From the NCBI RefSeq assembly GCF_000292345.1, contig NZ_ALOU01000005.1, positions 85,630 to 149,629 of the forward strand: a stretch of DNA of 64,000 nt, given 5' to 3'. Below, in pieces: positions 1 to 8,787 of the stretch; within the stretch, counting starts at the first letter, position 1; each line of letters opens with the position of its first letter. The notes beneath the pieces were generated by a model. It made no database searches. It had not been told where the DNA came from and saw only the letters and a list, made by a program, of their open reading frames with translations. Source of the stretch: Cupriavidus sp. BIS7 (GTDB taxonomy: Bacteria > Pseudomonadota > Gammaproteobacteria > Burkholderiales > Burkholderiaceae). A program made the position numbers and the translations under genes.

Positions 1-942
1 AAAGCCGCAGGTAGCCCACAGCATCCACACGGCGAGCGTGCGGCCCAGGTAGGCGGGGCTGACCAGGTCGCGCACTCGGCGGCGCGGGTGACGTGCGGCC
101 ATCTCATCGAACCGGGAGGTATCGCCCACCGGCGGCAACTCCTGTTTTGCACGCGCCTCGAACTGGCGCAGCGCGCTGTCGGCTTCCGCAATGCGGCCTT
201 TCTCGGCCAGCCAGCGCGGCGATTCGGGAACCACGTGGCGCAGGATGAAGAACAGCACCAGCGGCACGCCGCCCAGGAAGTACATCACTTCCCAGCCATA
301 GCGCGGCACGAGCATGGCACCCATCGCGTTCGACACCATCAGGCCGATCGGGAACACGATCTCGTAGAGCAGCACGAACTTGCCACGACCGTGCGCGCGT
401 GTGACCTCGTTGATATAGGTAGCCGCCACCGGCAGTTCGCCGCCAAGCCCCAGTCCCTGCACGATGCGCAGCAGCGCAAAGATCTCGAACGACGGCGCGA
501 AGCCGCACGCCAGGCTCATCAGGCCGATGATGCCCGCGCTCCAGCCAATCGAACGCAGGCGGCCGAAGCGTTCGGCCAGCGCGGGAAACAGCAGTGCTCC
601 GACCAGTTGGCCGACCGACGGCGCGGCGATCAGGAAACCGATCTGGCCCGGCGACAGCGACCACTTGGCGATCAGCAACGGCAGCGTGGTGGCGATGGCA
701 ATCACATCGAAGCCATCGAAGAACGTGGCCAGGCCGATCAGCAGCCGCGCGCGAATATGCATCGCGTTGCCGGGCATGCGCTCGATACGCGCGATGATCT
801 GGCCGCGCGTCACGGCGCCTGCCGATGCCGCCGCTTGCGATTCGGCGGGGGCACCGCCATAGGTGACGGGGGCGACGGGGGCGACGGAGGCCGCCGGCGA
901 GCCTGAAAGGGAGGACGCGGAATCTTGTCTCTGGGTCAACAC
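1..942 (-). CDS. MFS transporter, aromatic-acid/H+ symporter type (partial)
   Basis: This is a major facilitator superfamily importer of the inner membrane, cut at its C-terminal side by the window edge; 314 codons are visible. After a hydrophilic Ala/Ser/Pro-rich N-terminus of about 65 residues, the first membrane segment carries the FDGFD motif seen in aromatic acid/H+ symporters (PcaK/BenK-like). The segment after TM2 reads ALAERFGRLRS, the usual loop 2-3 motif. A GTG start at 942 has a GGAAGAG ribosome site five bases upstream; TTG at 939 is the alternative. It is the last visible gene of the operon that begins with the Rieske oxygenase, so it probably imports that pathway's aromatic substrate. 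The substrate cannot be read from the sequence. Confidence 0.85.
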   Translation of the reverse strand, partial: MLTQRQDSASSLSGSPAASVAPVAPVTYGGAPAESQAAASAGAVTRGQIIARIERMPGNAMHIRARLLIGLATFFDGFDVIAIATTLPLLIAKWSLSPGQIGFLIAAPSVGQLVGALLFPALAERFGRLRSIGWSAGIIGLMSLACGFAPSFEIFALLRIVQGLGLGGELPVAATYINEVTRAHGRGKFVLLYEIVFPIGLMVSNAMGAMLVPRYGWEVMYFLGGVPLVLFFILRHVVPESPRWLAEKGRIAEADSALRQFEARAKQELPPVGDTSRFDEMAARHPRRRVRDLVSPAYLGRTLAVWMLWATCGF

Positions 943-1062
943 GGTATCTCTTCCGATTCGTGAGGGGCAGGCGCCACCGCGTGGCCGCTGAAGGCGGCTC
1001 GAATATGCGGCAGGCGATCTTTCATTGCCGCGCCTTGCATGGCGCAGCGTCGTCTTTGTCTG

Positions 1063-2019
1063 TCAGATGTCCAGCACCAGGCGCGGTCCCTTGCACCCGG
1101 ATACGCAGACCATCATCGTCTTGTTCGAAGCACGTTCGCTGTTGCTGAGCACGCTGTCGCGGTGATCGGGGCAGCCTTCGACAACCGCCGTCTCGCACGA
1201 ACCGCACACTCCCTCGCGGCAGCTGTATTCCACCTGGACGCCTGCTTCGAGGATTGCGTCGAGCAGCGACTTGCCAGACGGCACCAGCACATTCTTGCCC
1301 GAGCGCTGCAGCGTCACGCTGTACTCACCTTCCTGCACGGCCTCGGTGGCCGGATCGGCGGCAAAGCGCTCGATATGCACGTTCGGGTAGCCATGCGCTT
1401 CGCACGCGGATTCGAACGCGTTCAGCATCGGGCCGGGGCCGCAGCAGTAGAAATGCGTGGCAGCGTCCTGGCCGGCCAGCATCGCCTTGAGGTCAGGCGG
1501 CGCGCCCGCTTCATCGTCGAAATGGAAGCGCACCGCATCGCCGTAGGCAGACAGTTGCTCGACGAAAGCGGCCTCCGCACGCGAACGCGCGCAGTACAGC
1601 ATCGTGAACGAGCGGCCGCGTTCGGCCAGCCGGCGTGCCATGCAGACGATCGGCGTCACGCCAATGCCACCGGCCACCAGCACCGTGTGCGCGGCGCCCT
1701 CATCCAGCACGAAGTGGTTGCGCGGCGCGGCCACGGTCAGCGTGGTGCCCACGCGCAACTGCTCATGCACGAAGCGCGATCCGCCACGGCTGTTGCGGTC
1801 CAGCAGCACGCCCACGGTATAGCGGTCACGCACTTCCGGCGCGCCGCACAGCGAATAGCTGCGCACCAGGCCGTTGGCCAGATGCAGGTCGATATGGGCG
1901 CCCGGACCGAACTCCGGCAGTTGCGCACCGCTGGGGTCCTGCAGTTCGATGCTGACGACGCCGCGCGCCTCGTAGCGCATGGCCTGCACACGCATCGTCA
2001 AAGATTGGCTCGTGCTCAT
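1063..2019 (-). CDS. FMN/2Fe-2S ferredoxin reductase of a Rieske oxygenase (VanB/phthalate dioxygenase reductase type)
   Basis: A 318-residue reductase that would pass electrons from NAD(P)H to the Rieske oxygenase of the same operon. Domains in order: a flavin-binding barrel with RSYSLCG (res. 53-59), an NAD-binding domain with GGIGVTP (117-123) and CGPGPM (193-198), and a C-terminal plant-type 2Fe-2S domain with Cys267, Cys272, Cys275 and Cys305. Having the ferredoxin domain at the C-terminus is typical of the phthalate dioxygenase reductase/VanB family. The ATG at 2019 follows AGAAGGAAG and is preferred over an upstream extension that lacks family similarity. The gene lies 32 bases after the VOC gene and 120 bases before the MFS gene. 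Confidence 0.92.
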   Translation of the reverse strand: MSTSQSLTMRVQAMRYEARGVVSIELQDPSGAQLPEFGPGAHIDLHLANGLVRSYSLCGAPEVRDRYTVGVLLDRNSRGGSRFVHEQLRVGTTLTVAAPRNHFVLDEGAAHTVLVAGGIGVTPIVCMARRLAERGRSFTMLYCARSRAEAAFVEQLSAYGDAVRFHFDDEAGAPPDLKAMLAGQDAATHFYCCGPGPMLNAFESACEAHGYPNVHIERFAADPATEAVQEGEYSVTLQRSGKNVLVPSGKSLLDAILEAGVQVEYSCREGVCGSCETAVVEGCPDHRDSVLSNSERASNKTMMVCVSGCKGPRLVLDI

Positions 2020-2051
2020 GACGGCTTCCTTCTCATCACGTTCAATACGAC

Positions 2052-3017
2052 TTAACGCTTTTCCGTCAGGAACTTGCCTTCCGGGCCGCCAGCATTCTTC
2101 TGGCGGCGCGTGTTGCCATCGATGCCGCCCTCGATCGCCCATTCGGCGAACACGGTCGGCCCCGGCTCGAACGCACGCGGTTCCCAGTGCGCGTCAAGCT
2201 GGTCTTCGTCGGCGTAGTACTCGATCAGGCCGCCAGCCGGATTCTTGAAGTACCAGAAATAGGCCGACGAGATCGGGTGACGGCCCGGACCGAGCTGTGT
2301 GTCCCACCCCTTGCGCGATACATGCATGCCGCCGCCGAACACCTCATGGATGTCGCGCACCGTGAAGGCCACATGATTAAGACCGCTCTTGGGCTGCGGC
2401 AACTGCAGCAGAAACAGGTCGTGGTGCCCGCCCTCGGCCGCGCAGCGCAGGAACGCGCCACGGCCGGGGTAGTTGTCGGACGGCACGAAACCGAACTTTT
2501 CAATGTAGAAGCGCTCGGTGGCCTTTACGTCCTTGACGAAGAACACCACGTGACCCACTTCAATCGGCGTGGCGCGTTCGTAGATCGGGCTGGGCTCATT
2601 GAGGCGCGGCTTGTCGTTCCACGTGTTCATCGCGCCGCACTTCACCTGCACGTCGTGCTTGCGCGAGACCTGGAAGCGCACGGCCAGCCCGTTCGGGTCC
2701 GTACAGCCGATGCGCGTGCCGTCCTGCTGCGAGACAAACGTGGGCTCGTTGCCGATGGCGTCGCGGATCGCATGGAGCGATGCCTGGTTGTCCACGCCCC
2801 ATACCACTTCACGCAGCGTCGGGCCGTCTTCGATAGCCAGCGGCAGTGACGCATCGGCGATCTTGCGCACCAGCACGCGGCAGCCGTTCAGCGTCTCGAA
2901 GTCGATCCCGTCGGCGGCGTCGCGCTTGATCGTCAGACCCCAGTCGCTGAAGAAGCCGCGACAGGCGTCGAAATCGTCCGCGCCGTACACGATTTCATCG
3001 ATTCCCAATACCTTCAT
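2052..3017 (-). CDS. Two-domain VOC protein, extradiol-dioxygenase-like
   Basis: A 321-residue protein of the vicinal oxygen chelate fold with two tandem modules, the architecture of type I extradiol ring-cleavage dioxygenases. The C-terminal module keeps the expected metal triad: His156 (VGHVVFF), His215 (LNHVAFT) and Glu266 (GLIEYYA). The N-terminal module is structural. Sitting between the oxygenase reductase and an aldehyde dehydrogenase, it may cleave a hydroxylated ring or act on a related intermediate. The family also contains isomerases and glyoxalases, so dioxygenase activity is inferred and not shown by the sequence. Confidence 0.85.
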   Translation of the reverse strand: MKVLGIDEIVYGADDFDACRGFFSDWGLTIKRDAADGIDFETLNGCRVLVRKIADASLPLAIEDGPTLREVVWGVDNQASLHAIRDAIGNEPTFVSQQDGTRIGCTDPNGLAVRFQVSRKHDVQVKCGAMNTWNDKPRLNEPSPIYERATPIEVGHVVFFVKDVKATERFYIEKFGFVPSDNYPGRGAFLRCAAEGGHHDLFLLQLPQPKSGLNHVAFTVRDIHEVFGGGMHVSRKGWDTQLGPGRHPISSAYFWYFKNPAGGLIEYYADEDQLDAHWEPRAFEPGPTVFAEWAIEGGIDGNTRRQKNAGGPEGKFLTEKR

Positions 3018-3050
3018 GATTCAGTCTCCGTTCCACCTGGTTCGCGGGGC

Positions 3051-4529
3051 TCAGCGGTTGGCCCACGGCAGCGGTTGTTCGTTCAGGCCCCAGTACACGC
3101 TCTTCTGTTCCATGTACTGAAGGATGCCAAGGCGTCCCTTCTCGCGGCCCAGGCCGCTGTCTCGCCAGCCGCCGAACGGCGTCGAGATCGAGAACTGCTT
3201 GTATGTGTTGATCCAGACGTTGCCGGCCTGCACGGCCCGCGCCACGCGCCATGCACGCTTGTAGTCGCGCGTCCAGATACCGGCGGCCAGCGCATAGATG
3301 CTGTCGTTGGCCTGTTCGATCAGATCGTCTTCATCGTCGAACGGCATCGCCACCAGCACCGGCCCGAAAATCTCCTCCTGGCAGATGCGTGCGTGGTTAT
3401 CCAGGCCCTCGATGATCGTCGGCGTGTAGAAGTAGCCGTTCGGCAGGCCCGCCACCTCGGGACGCAGGCCACCAGTACGCAACTGGCCGCCGTCCTCCAC
3501 GCCCATCGCCACATACGATTCAATGCTGTCGCGATGCCGGTCCGTAATCAGCGGACCCATCTGGGTGCGTTCATCGGCAGGGTCGCCCACGCGCAGGTGC
3601 GCGGCGCCAGCAGCCAGCCGGTCAAGGAACGCCTCGTACTGCGAGCGCGCGACGAACAGGCGCGAACCGGCGATGCACGATTCGCCCGACGAGCTGAAGA
3701 TGCCATACAGCACACCGTTCACCGCGTGATCGAGATCGGCGTCGTCGAACACGATGGTCGGCGACTTGCCACCCAGTTCCAGCGACACCGGCATCATCTT
3801 GTCGGCGGCGATATGGGCGATGTGCTTGCCCGTGGTGGTGCCGCCGGTGAACGACACGCGGCGCACCAGCGGATGCTTGGTGATCGCGTCACCGATCACC
3901 GAGCCCTTGCCCGGCAGCACGCTGATCAGCCCCTTCGGCACGCCAGCTTCCTCGCAGATGGCCGCCAGTTCCAGCGCCATCAGCGGCGTCACCTCGGCCG
4001 GCTTGACGATGACCGCGTTGCCGGCGGCCAGCGCCGGGGCCATCTTCTGCGCTTCGCTGGCGATTGGCGAGTTCCACGGCGTGATGGCCGCCACCACGCC
4101 CATCGGCTCATTAACACTCATCGTCAGGCAGTCGCCACGTTGCGGTGTGATCTGCTCTTCAAGCGTTTCCAGCGCAGCGGCAAAGAACTGGAACGTGCCG
4201 GCGGCGCTTGCCACCAGTGCGCGCGTTTCGCTGATCGGCTTGCCGTTATCCAGCCGCTGGCGCTGTGCCAGCGGCTCCGACTTCGCGCGGATCAGCTCGG
4301 CCACGCGATACAGCACGGCGGCGCGCTCATGCGGCTTGCGTTGGGCCCAGCCGCTTTCGCGAAACGCGCGATGGGCGCCCTGGATGGCCTCTTCCACATC
4401 ATCGAGGCTGGCCGCATTAAGCTCCGCCACCACTTCACCGGTGGCGGGGTAGCGCGTGCCATAGCGGTCGCCCGAGCCCAGGCGCCAGACGCCTGCAATG
4501 CAGATCGGAAGAACTTGTTGCGTTGTCAT
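3051..4529 (-). CDS. NAD(P)+-dependent aldehyde dehydrogenase
   Basis: A 492-residue aldehyde dehydrogenase of usual length. The catalytic set is complete: Asn153 in TPWNSP, Glu251 in LELGGKSP and the nucleophile Cys285 in SGESCIAG; the cofactor loop FTGGTTTGK is at about 227-235. It oxidises an aldehyde to an acid in the cytoplasm, probably a product of the oxygenase or of the ThDP-dependent lyase in the same operon. It is 21 bases downstream of the aspartate-dehydrogenase homologue and 33 bases upstream of the VOC gene, consistent with one transcript. The family does not allow a substrate to be named. Confidence 0.93.
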   Translation of the reverse strand: MTTQQVLPICIAGVWRLGSGDRYGTRYPATGEVVAELNAASLDDVEEAIQGAHRAFRESGWAQRKPHERAAVLYRVAELIRAKSEPLAQRQRLDNGKPISETRALVASAAGTFQFFAAALETLEEQITPQRGDCLTMSVNEPMGVVAAITPWNSPIASEAQKMAPALAAGNAVIVKPAEVTPLMALELAAICEEAGVPKGLISVLPGKGSVIGDAITKHPLVRRVSFTGGTTTGKHIAHIAADKMMPVSLELGGKSPTIVFDDADLDHAVNGVLYGIFSSSGESCIAGSRLFVARSQYEAFLDRLAAGAAHLRVGDPADERTQMGPLITDRHRDSIESYVAMGVEDGGQLRTGGLRPEVAGLPNGYFYTPTIIEGLDNHARICQEEIFGPVLVAMPFDDEDDLIEQANDSIYALAAGIWTRDYKRAWRVARAVQAGNVWINTYKQFSISTPFGGWRDSGLGREKGRLGILQYMEQKSVYWGLNEQPLPWANR

Positions 4530-4550
4530 TGCATTACTCGCTTGATCGCT

Positions 4551-5357
4551 TCAGATCGACACCGCGTGGGCGCGGTTGCCGAGTGCGCGTACCACGCTGA
4601 ACACGGTCAGCGCGGACGTCTTGGGGTTGGCGGCCAGCGGCTTGCCGCGCATGGTCAGCTCGAAGCCGCCGAACGCGCCGCGCGCTTCCACGTGGTGCAC
4701 GTTCTCCACGGCGGTCGGATCGGCCAGCAGCCTGACCGATGTGCGGTCGAGCCCGAGCCCGGCCAGCGACACCGTGGCGGCCACGTTGGCATTCTTCGGA
4801 TAGAGCCGCGCCGCATCGCGCGCCGTGCCTTCGAAGATCACGGTGGGCTCGGTCAGCGCATCGAGATCAAAAAGCTGCGCGGCCGGCGTACCGATCCACG
4901 CGCAGGCCGGCTTGCGGCCCGTGTAGATCACTTCGTCCAGGCCGCCGACGCGGGCAGCGGCCAATGCGTCGATGGCGCCGATTGCGCCGGACAGCAGTTG
5001 CACCTGCGTGTTGCCACGGCGTGCCGCCGCTTCCAGCTTCTCCGCCATCCCCGGCTCCGACAGCGCGCCGACCGACACCACCATGCACGGGATGCCGCGT
5101 TCAAGCGCCGGAATGATGTGCTCTTCCAGCGCGTGGTGGCCCGCGCATTCGACCAGCAAGTCGGGACGCTGGTCACCATCGGCCAGCCGCGTGGCCACGC
5201 GCACGTTGGGCGCCAGCGCCGACAACGCGCCGCGTGCCTCGTCCATCGTGCCTTCCGGCACGATGACCACGTCGAACACGACGTCCGGGTCGGACTTCAG
5301 CAGCTCCAGCACGCCACGGCCAATCGCACCGCAACCCACCATCGACACATGCAGCAT
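4551..5357 (-). CDS. nadX: L-aspartate dehydrogenase homologue (NadX family)
   Basis: A 268-residue protein closely resembling the L-aspartate dehydrogenases annotated in Cupriavidus. The N-terminal Rossmann motif is VGCGAIGRG (7-15). The domain of unknown function DUF108 follows, with CAGHHALEEH (71-80), YPKNANVAAT (186-195) and VHHVEARG (220-227). Family members catalyse NAD(P)-dependent interconversion of L-aspartate and oxaloacetate plus ammonia. The start was set at the ATG at 5357, which is eight bases from GAGGAG; the ATG at 5363 is only two bases from it. The location inside an aromatic-type catabolic operon, away from nadA/nadC, suggests a catabolic role or a different amino or imino substrate. 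Confidence 0.88.
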   Translation of the reverse strand: MLHVSMVGCGAIGRGVLELLKSDPDVVFDVVIVPEGTMDEARGALSALAPNVRVATRLADGDQRPDLLVECAGHHALEEHIIPALERGIPCMVVSVGALSEPGMAEKLEAAARRGNTQVQLLSGAIGAIDALAAARVGGLDEVIYTGRKPACAWIGTPAAQLFDLDALTEPTVIFEGTARDAARLYPKNANVAATVSLAGLGLDRTSVRLLADPTAVENVHHVEARGAFGGFELTMRGKPLAANPKTSALTVFSVVRALGNRAHAVSI

Positions 5358-5369
5358 GGACATTTCTCC

Positions 5370-7067
5370 TCAGGCGGTTGCCGTGGCCGTGTTGGCGATC
5401 GGGGCCTGCTTGTTGACCGGCGGGCCGGCGAACACGGTCTTGAAGCTGCCGATCGACAGCATGTCGATCTCCAGCATGAACGGCCCCTGCTCCACCGTTG
5501 CCGCTTCCAGCGCGGCGCCGATATCGGCCAGGTTGCTCACGCGGCGATGACGCAGCGACAGCGACTGGCAAAGCTGCGCGTAGTCGGGCGTGTGCAGTTC
5601 CACGTAGTGACGGCGACCGCCGTACTGCGCGTCCTGGATGTTCTTGATCACGCCGTAGCCCTTGTCGTTCATCAGCACGATGACCATGTCGGCACGTTCC
5701 TGCACCGCCGTGGCCAGTTCGCCGAGGTTCAGGATGAAGCCGCCATCGCCAGCCAGCGTGAAGGTCTTCTTGCCCGAAGCGGTCGCCGCTGCGCCCACGG
5801 CGGCGCCGATGCCCATCGCCAGGCCCTGGCCGATTCCGCCGCCCAGCGCATGCACGCCGGCACGCGAGTCGAAGATCTGCAGATGACGGTTGCCCCACGT
5901 GCTGTTGGACACAGTCACGTCGCGCACCCAGTTGAAGTTGCGGCCCACCGCCTGCTGCAGCGCCTGCACCAGCGCGCTGTACGGGCCCAGGCCATCAATC
6001 AGCGCACCTACGGCGATATCGTGGGCACCACGCAGGTCGGCGGCAAAGCCGGCATCGATCTGCATGCGGCCTTCAAGGCGGTCGGCCAGGCCGTCCAGCG
6101 CCAGCGCGGCATCGCCGCTGACGAAGTAATCGCTCTGGTAGCAGCGGCCTTCGGACGCAGGATCGGCATCGATGCGCAGCAGCGGACGCGGCAGCTTCAG
6201 TTCGTACTTCAGCGTTTCGTTGCCGCGCAGGCGCGAGCCAACCACCACCATCGCATCGCAGGTCTGGTAGAACGCTTCCACGGGCTTGTGCAGGTTGTAC
6301 GCGCCCAGCGAACGCGGATCGTCTTCCGGCACGATGCCACGGCCTTGCGTGGACGTGACCACGCCGAAGCCCATGTCCATCAGGCGCTTGACCTGACGAC
6401 TGGCGTGGCGTGCGCCGCCGCCGAGCCACAGCATCGGACGCTTGGCGTTGATCAGGCGTTCGGCCAGCGCGTCCAGCGCGTGCGCGGACGGCTGGTGTTG
6501 CGGCACGGGCAGCGGCTGCAGGTCGTGCGGCATCGGAATCAGCGCGGCCTGGATGTCGATGGGGATCTCCACGCTGACGGGGCCGGTCGGCGCGGTCAGC
6601 GCGGTCTGCACGGCGAGCTTGATCGTCGAGATCGCGGTGTCCGCGCTGCGGATGCGGAACGCGGCCTTCGACACGGCCTTCAGCATCGTGAGCTGGTCCG
6701 GTGCTTCGTGGATATAGGCAAGGCTCTGGTCCAGGTACGGCGTTTCGATCTGGCCCGTGATATGCAGCAGCGGCGTGCCGGCCGTCAGCGCTTCCACCAT
6801 CGCACCGGCGGCGTTGCCGGCCGCGGTGCCCGTGCTGGTCAGGCACACGCCCAGGCTGCCGGTGGTGCGCGCATAGGCGTCCGCCATATTGGTGCCGCCA
6901 GCCTCGCCACGTGCGGGCACGAAGCGGATCTTGCCGCGTTCGCCCATGGCGTCGAGGATCGGCATGTTGTGGATCGAGATCACGCCGAATGCAGCCTTGA
7001 CGCCGCACTGTTCAAGGAAGGCTGCAATGGCGCAGCCCACGGTGACTTGTTGTTGCTCGTTACGCAT
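5370..7067 (-). CDS. Thiamine-diphosphate-dependent enzyme (acetolactate synthase-like)
   Basis: A 565-residue ThDP enzyme of the acetolactate synthase/benzoylformate decarboxylase superfamily. Catalytic Glu55 lies in RGEAGG, the central domain includes LGGGARHAS, and the C-terminal ThDP/Mg motif begins GDGGFILN and ends at ND. It would decarboxylate or ligate a 2-oxo acid intermediate. No small regulatory subunit gene is next to it, which argues against a role in branched-chain amino acid synthesis. The ATG at 7067 overlaps the end of the upstream SDR gene by eight bases (ATGCGTAA), indicating translational coupling. Its exact reaction is unknown. Confidence 0.88.
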   Translation of the reverse strand: MRNEQQQVTVGCAIAAFLEQCGVKAAFGVISIHNMPILDAMGERGKIRFVPARGEAGGTNMADAYARTTGSLGVCLTSTGTAAGNAAGAMVEALTAGTPLLHITGQIETPYLDQSLAYIHEAPDQLTMLKAVSKAAFRIRSADTAISTIKLAVQTALTAPTGPVSVEIPIDIQAALIPMPHDLQPLPVPQHQPSAHALDALAERLINAKRPMLWLGGGARHASRQVKRLMDMGFGVVTSTQGRGIVPEDDPRSLGAYNLHKPVEAFYQTCDAMVVVGSRLRGNETLKYELKLPRPLLRIDADPASEGRCYQSDYFVSGDAALALDGLADRLEGRMQIDAGFAADLRGAHDIAVGALIDGLGPYSALVQALQQAVGRNFNWVRDVTVSNSTWGNRHLQIFDSRAGVHALGGGIGQGLAMGIGAAVGAAATASGKKTFTLAGDGGFILNLGELATAVQERADMVIVLMNDKGYGVIKNIQDAQYGGRRHYVELHTPDYAQLCQSLSLRHRRVSNLADIGAALEAATVEQGPFMLEIDMLSIGSFKTVFAGPPVNKQAPIANTATATA

Positions 7068-7863
7068 GACGGGAGAGTCCTCCGGAAATATCGATATGGC
7101 TGCCCGTGGTGTACGAAGACAACGGCGAGGCAAGGAACAGGATCGCGCGTGCGGCTTCCTGCGGCAGACCGAGACGGCCCAGTTGAATGTTCTTCTGGCG
7201 GGCCAGGCGTGCGGTCCACGCGGCCCAGTCCAGATGGCGGTCCTCTTCAGGACGCGCCTCGAAGCGGCGGCGCCACTGGCCCGATTCGACCAGGCCGATC
7301 AGGATGCCGTTGACGCGCACACCCTTCGGTGCGAATTCGGTGGCCAGCGAGCGCACAAGGTTGTGCACGCCGGCACGTGCGGCGGACGTGGCCACCATAT
7401 GCGGCTCCGGCTGCGTGGCCAGCAGCGAGTTCACGCAAACGATGGCGCCCTGCTGCGACTGCTCAAGCTGCGGCAGGAACGCGCGCGTCGGGTGAATCAC
7501 GGAGAAGAACTTCAGTTGCAGCTCTTCCACCCATGCGGCGTCCTCGGTGCTGGCGAACGTCGACACGCGGCCCTGGCCGGCGTTGTTGACGAGCATGTCC
7601 GCCGGGCCCAGTTCGCGTGCCACGTCAGCGGCAAATGCGCTGACCTGCTCGGGCTTGAGCACATCGCAGGTGGCGGCATACAGGCGGCAACCGGCGAAGC
7701 GTTCGCGCAGTGCGCTTTCCGCGCTGCGCAGGCGCGCTTCGTCACGGCCGCACATGGCCACGGCCGCACCGGCTTCCAGCAACAGTTCGACAGTGGCCAG
7801 CCCGATGCCGGAGGACCCACCGGTCACGACGGCCACCTTGCCGTCGAGTTCAATCATGGACAT
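7060..7863 (-). CDS. Divergent SDR-family oxidoreductase lacking YxxxK
   Basis: A 267-residue short-chain dehydrogenase/reductase. The nucleotide loop TGGSSGIG (14-21) and NNAG (93-96) are normal and Ser146 is in place, but the catalytic Tyr-x3-Lys is replaced by Thr159-Ser-Ala-Ala-Arg163. NAD(P) binding is therefore expected, while the usual proton-relay chemistry is doubtful. The ATG at 7863 follows AAGGAAG by six bases. The gene lies 15 bases after the IclR gene and overlaps the ThDP enzyme gene by eight bases. It may be a lyase, dehydratase or isomerase relative of the SDR family. Confidence 0.85.
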   Translation of the reverse strand: MSMIELDGKVAVVTGGSSGIGLATVELLLEAGAAVAMCGRDEARLRSAESALRERFAGCRLYAATCDVLKPEQVSAFAADVARELGPADMLVNNAGQGRVSTFASTEDAAWVEELQLKFFSVIHPTRAFLPQLEQSQQGAIVCVNSLLATQPEPHMVATSAARAGVHNLVRSLATEFAPKGVRVNGILIGLVESGQWRRRFEARPEEDRHLDWAAWTARLARQKNIQLGRLGLPQEAARAILFLASPLSSYTTGSHIDISGGLSRHA

Positions 7864-7878
7864 CGTCCGCTTCCTTTA

Positions 7879-8736
7879 TCAGTTTCGGTGCATCGATACG
7901 ACCCGGGCCTGGGTCTGGCCAGCCTGCCGCTGCCGCCGGAAGCCGAGCAGTCTCGACAGTTCGCCGGCCGTGCTGCGCACGCTTGCCACCATTCGGTCCA
8001 GCTCTTCGGCGCTCAGGCGCGACGCGGGGATGGTCGCGCCGAGCGCCGCCACTACCTTGCCCGTGCGGTCGCGCACCGGCGCCGCGATCGTGGAGATGCT
8101 GGCTTCGAAGAACCCTTCGTGCAGCACGTAGCCGCGCTCGCGGTCCTGCTGCAGCATGTCGAACAGCGCCTGCACGGTGCGTGGCGTGCTGTCCGAGTAG
8201 ACCTGCAGTTCGGGCTCCGGATAGATCGCGCGCAGTTGCTCAAGCGTCAGGTCTTCCAGCAGCACGCGGCCCAGTACGGTGGCGTGCACGGGCAGCCGTG
8301 CGCCCACGTTGATGTTGCTGGCGAACGGGCGCGATGCCGCGGCCTTGGCCACGTACACCACCGAGCGGCCATCCCGCACAACGAGGTTGCACGGAAACTC
8401 GATCTCGTCGCGCAGGCGGTTCAGCAGCGGGCCGCCCAGTTCGGTCAGTTCCAGCGAAGCCAGATAGTCAAACCCGAGCCGCAGCACCGCCAGGCCCAGC
8501 CGGTACTCGCGGCCGCCATCGGTACGCTCGACGTAGCCGGTGGATTCCAGCGTGACCAGCAGGCGGAACACCGTGGAACGCGGCACGTTCAGCCGGCGCG
8601 ACAACTCGGCGGCGGACAGCACGCGGTCACGCGCGCTGAACTCGGCCAGCAGACGCAGGCCGCGTTCGAGTCCGGGGACGATGTACTTGTCCTCGGCTTC
8701 AGCCGGCTGTGCGGACGAAAGTGGATTGGCGCTCAT
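7879..8736 (-). CDS. IclR-family transcriptional regulator
   Basis: A 285-residue regulator. The N-terminal winged helix-turn-helix spans about residues 22-85 (recognition region LNVPRSTVFRLLVTLE), followed by the IclR effector domain with GARLPVHATVLGRVLLE near its centre. IclR proteins commonly control aromatic degradation operons by binding a small aromatic or acid. Unusually, the gene is embedded in the middle of the operon it probably controls, between the cupin gene (51-base gap) and the SDR gene (15-base gap), so it would be co-expressed with the pathway. A possible operator lies upstream of the first gene at 11667-11681. Confidence 0.92.
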   Translation of the reverse strand: MSANPLSSAQPAEAEDKYIVPGLERGLRLLAEFSARDRVLSAAELSRRLNVPRSTVFRLLVTLESTGYVERTDGGREYRLGLAVLRLGFDYLASLELTELGGPLLNRLRDEIEFPCNLVVRDGRSVVYVAKAAASRPFASNINVGARLPVHATVLGRVLLEDLTLEQLRAIYPEPELQVYSDSTPRTVQALFDMLQQDRERGYVLHEGFFEASISTIAAPVRDRTGKVVAALGATIPASRLSAEELDRMVASVRSTAGELSRLLGFRRQRQAGQTQARVVSMHRN

Positions 8737-8787
8737 GCTATGGACTCTGGGGCTCGGGGCTCGACGGTCAGGCGTGGCTCGTGTGGC

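Noticed and set aside
3075..7313. A 1412-codon open frame on the plus strand
   Set aside because: It lies opposite four well-supported minus-strand genes, is rich in His, Arg, Ala and Gln, and shows no domain. Such frames arise from the strong third-position GC of the true genes.
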